Shown here: one piece after another, positions 5,855 to 6,297 of the stretch
Position numbering within the stretch: the stretch's first letter is position 1
Layout: each line of letters starts with the position of its first letter
Position numbers and translations under genes: made by a program
Source: MGR-bin208 sp043779285
GTDB taxonomy: Bacteria > Bacteroidota > Bacteroidia > Chitinophagales > Chitinophagaceae
DNA: 6,297 bases
Direction: 5' to 3'
NCBI GenBank assembly: GCA_043779285.1
Contig: JAYWEL010000002.1
Span: 1-6,297, forward strand
The notes under the pieces: generated by a model
The model's input: only the letters and a program-made list of their open reading frames with translations
What the model was told of the DNA's origin: nothing
The model's database searches: none

Positions 5855-6297
5855 ATGAAAAAAATCTACTCTTTAATTTGGCTTGCGATGCTTGCTTTTA
5901 GTTTTAAGGCATCAGCACAGACAACACAAACCTGCAATGCTGAGTTTGGCATTCAGATGATCAGTTATAACGCAGTAAAGTTCAATCCCGGCAGTAATAC
6001 GGATTCAATCCAGGTAAAACATCACTGGATCTTTGGAGACGGCAGCGCAGAAAGCAATATGGTTTCGCCAACATATAACTATAACCTGCCCGGCACTTAT
6101 ACCGTGGTACATAGGGTTAGCAGAATTAATTTAAATGGCGTTTCGGTTTGCAGTCAGTCTTTTACTAAGCAAATAAGCATTACAAATCCTACATGTAATC
6201 TGGAAGCCAATTTTTCCGCACAGGCTTCAACTACCAATCCATTAAGTTTTTCTTTTCAGAACCAAAGTCAGCTGATATCAAGTTCGGATTCTGTCAG
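5855..6297 (+). CDS. Secreted PKD-domain surface protein, N-terminal part, cut by the window edge
   Basis: From ATG at 5855 the frame stays open for 147 codons to the edge, so the protein is larger than seen. Residues 1-21 (MKKIYSLIWLAMLAFSFKASA) form a classic signal peptide ending at ASA-Q. A first PKD module follows: HHWIFGDGS (56-64) and then YNYNLPGTYTVVHRV (74-88), matching the W-x-F-G-D-G and Y-x-x-x-G-x-Y-x-V hallmarks of the PKD beta-sandwich. A second module seems to begin at TCNLEANFSAQ (113-123); its opening Cys114 is 87 residues after the corresponding Cys27 of the first. Such proteins are usually adhesins, surface enzymes or gliding/Type IX-secreted proteins in this phylum, but the C-terminal sorting domain that would show this is outside the window. 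The in-frame ATG at 5801 would add 18 residues before the signal peptide. It is transcribed away from the radical SAM gene. Confidence 0.87.
   Translation, partial: MKKIYSLIWLAMLAFSFKASAQTTQTCNAEFGIQMISYNAVKFNPGSNTDSIQVKHHWIFGDGSAESNMVSPTYNYNLPGTYTVVHRVSRINLNGVSVCSQSFTKQISITNPTCNLEANFSAQASTTNPLSFSFQNQSQLISSSDSV

Overview
The window looks like an ordinary chromosomal segment of an AT-rich member of the Bacteroidota, most plausibly the Chitinophagaceae or a near relative. This is inferred from several signs. Most genes lack a clear Shine-Dalgarno sequence. The GNAT and M19 proteins are of a type I associate with this phylum. At the right edge there is a secreted PKD-module protein. There is no rRNA, tRNA, CRISPR array, transposase or phage gene in view.

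Layout, left to right. (1) Positions 1-248, minus strand: the N-terminal 82 residues of a secreted M19 (renal dipeptidase type) peptidase that runs off the left edge. (2) 423-1106, minus: a GNAT N-acetyltransferase. (3) 1169-1921, minus: a seven-helix membrane protein of the YwaF/TMEM164 family with a TTG start. (4) 2047-3018 and 3018-3227, minus: a quinone-oxidoreductase-like MDR dehydrogenase and, directly upstream, a small two-helix membrane protein. They share the base A in a TAATG stop/start junction and form a clear two-gene operon. (5) 3309-5504, minus: a 731-residue B12-binding-type radical SAM protein, also with a TTG start. (6) 5505-5854: a divergent intergenic region with a long inverted repeat, a compact hairpin and a 3 x 16-bp tandem repeat. 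(7) 5855-6297, plus: the N-terminus of a secreted PKD-module surface protein that runs off the right edge.

The genes do not form one recognisable pathway. Small-molecule and membrane functions (dipeptidase, acetyltransferase, membrane protein, reductase, radical SAM enzyme) lie head to tail on the minus strand with gaps of 62-174 bp, so they are probably several short transcription units. The least expected signals are non-coding. An almost identical 22-bp element, with weaker similarity on both sides, precedes both the YwaF/TMEM164-like gene and the small-membrane-protein/MDR operon. The radical SAM/PKD divergent region carries nested inverted and tandem repeats. Among the proteins, the radical SAM enzyme stands out for its CX4CX2C cysteine spacing. 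I see no convincing defence system, RiPP cluster or mobile element.
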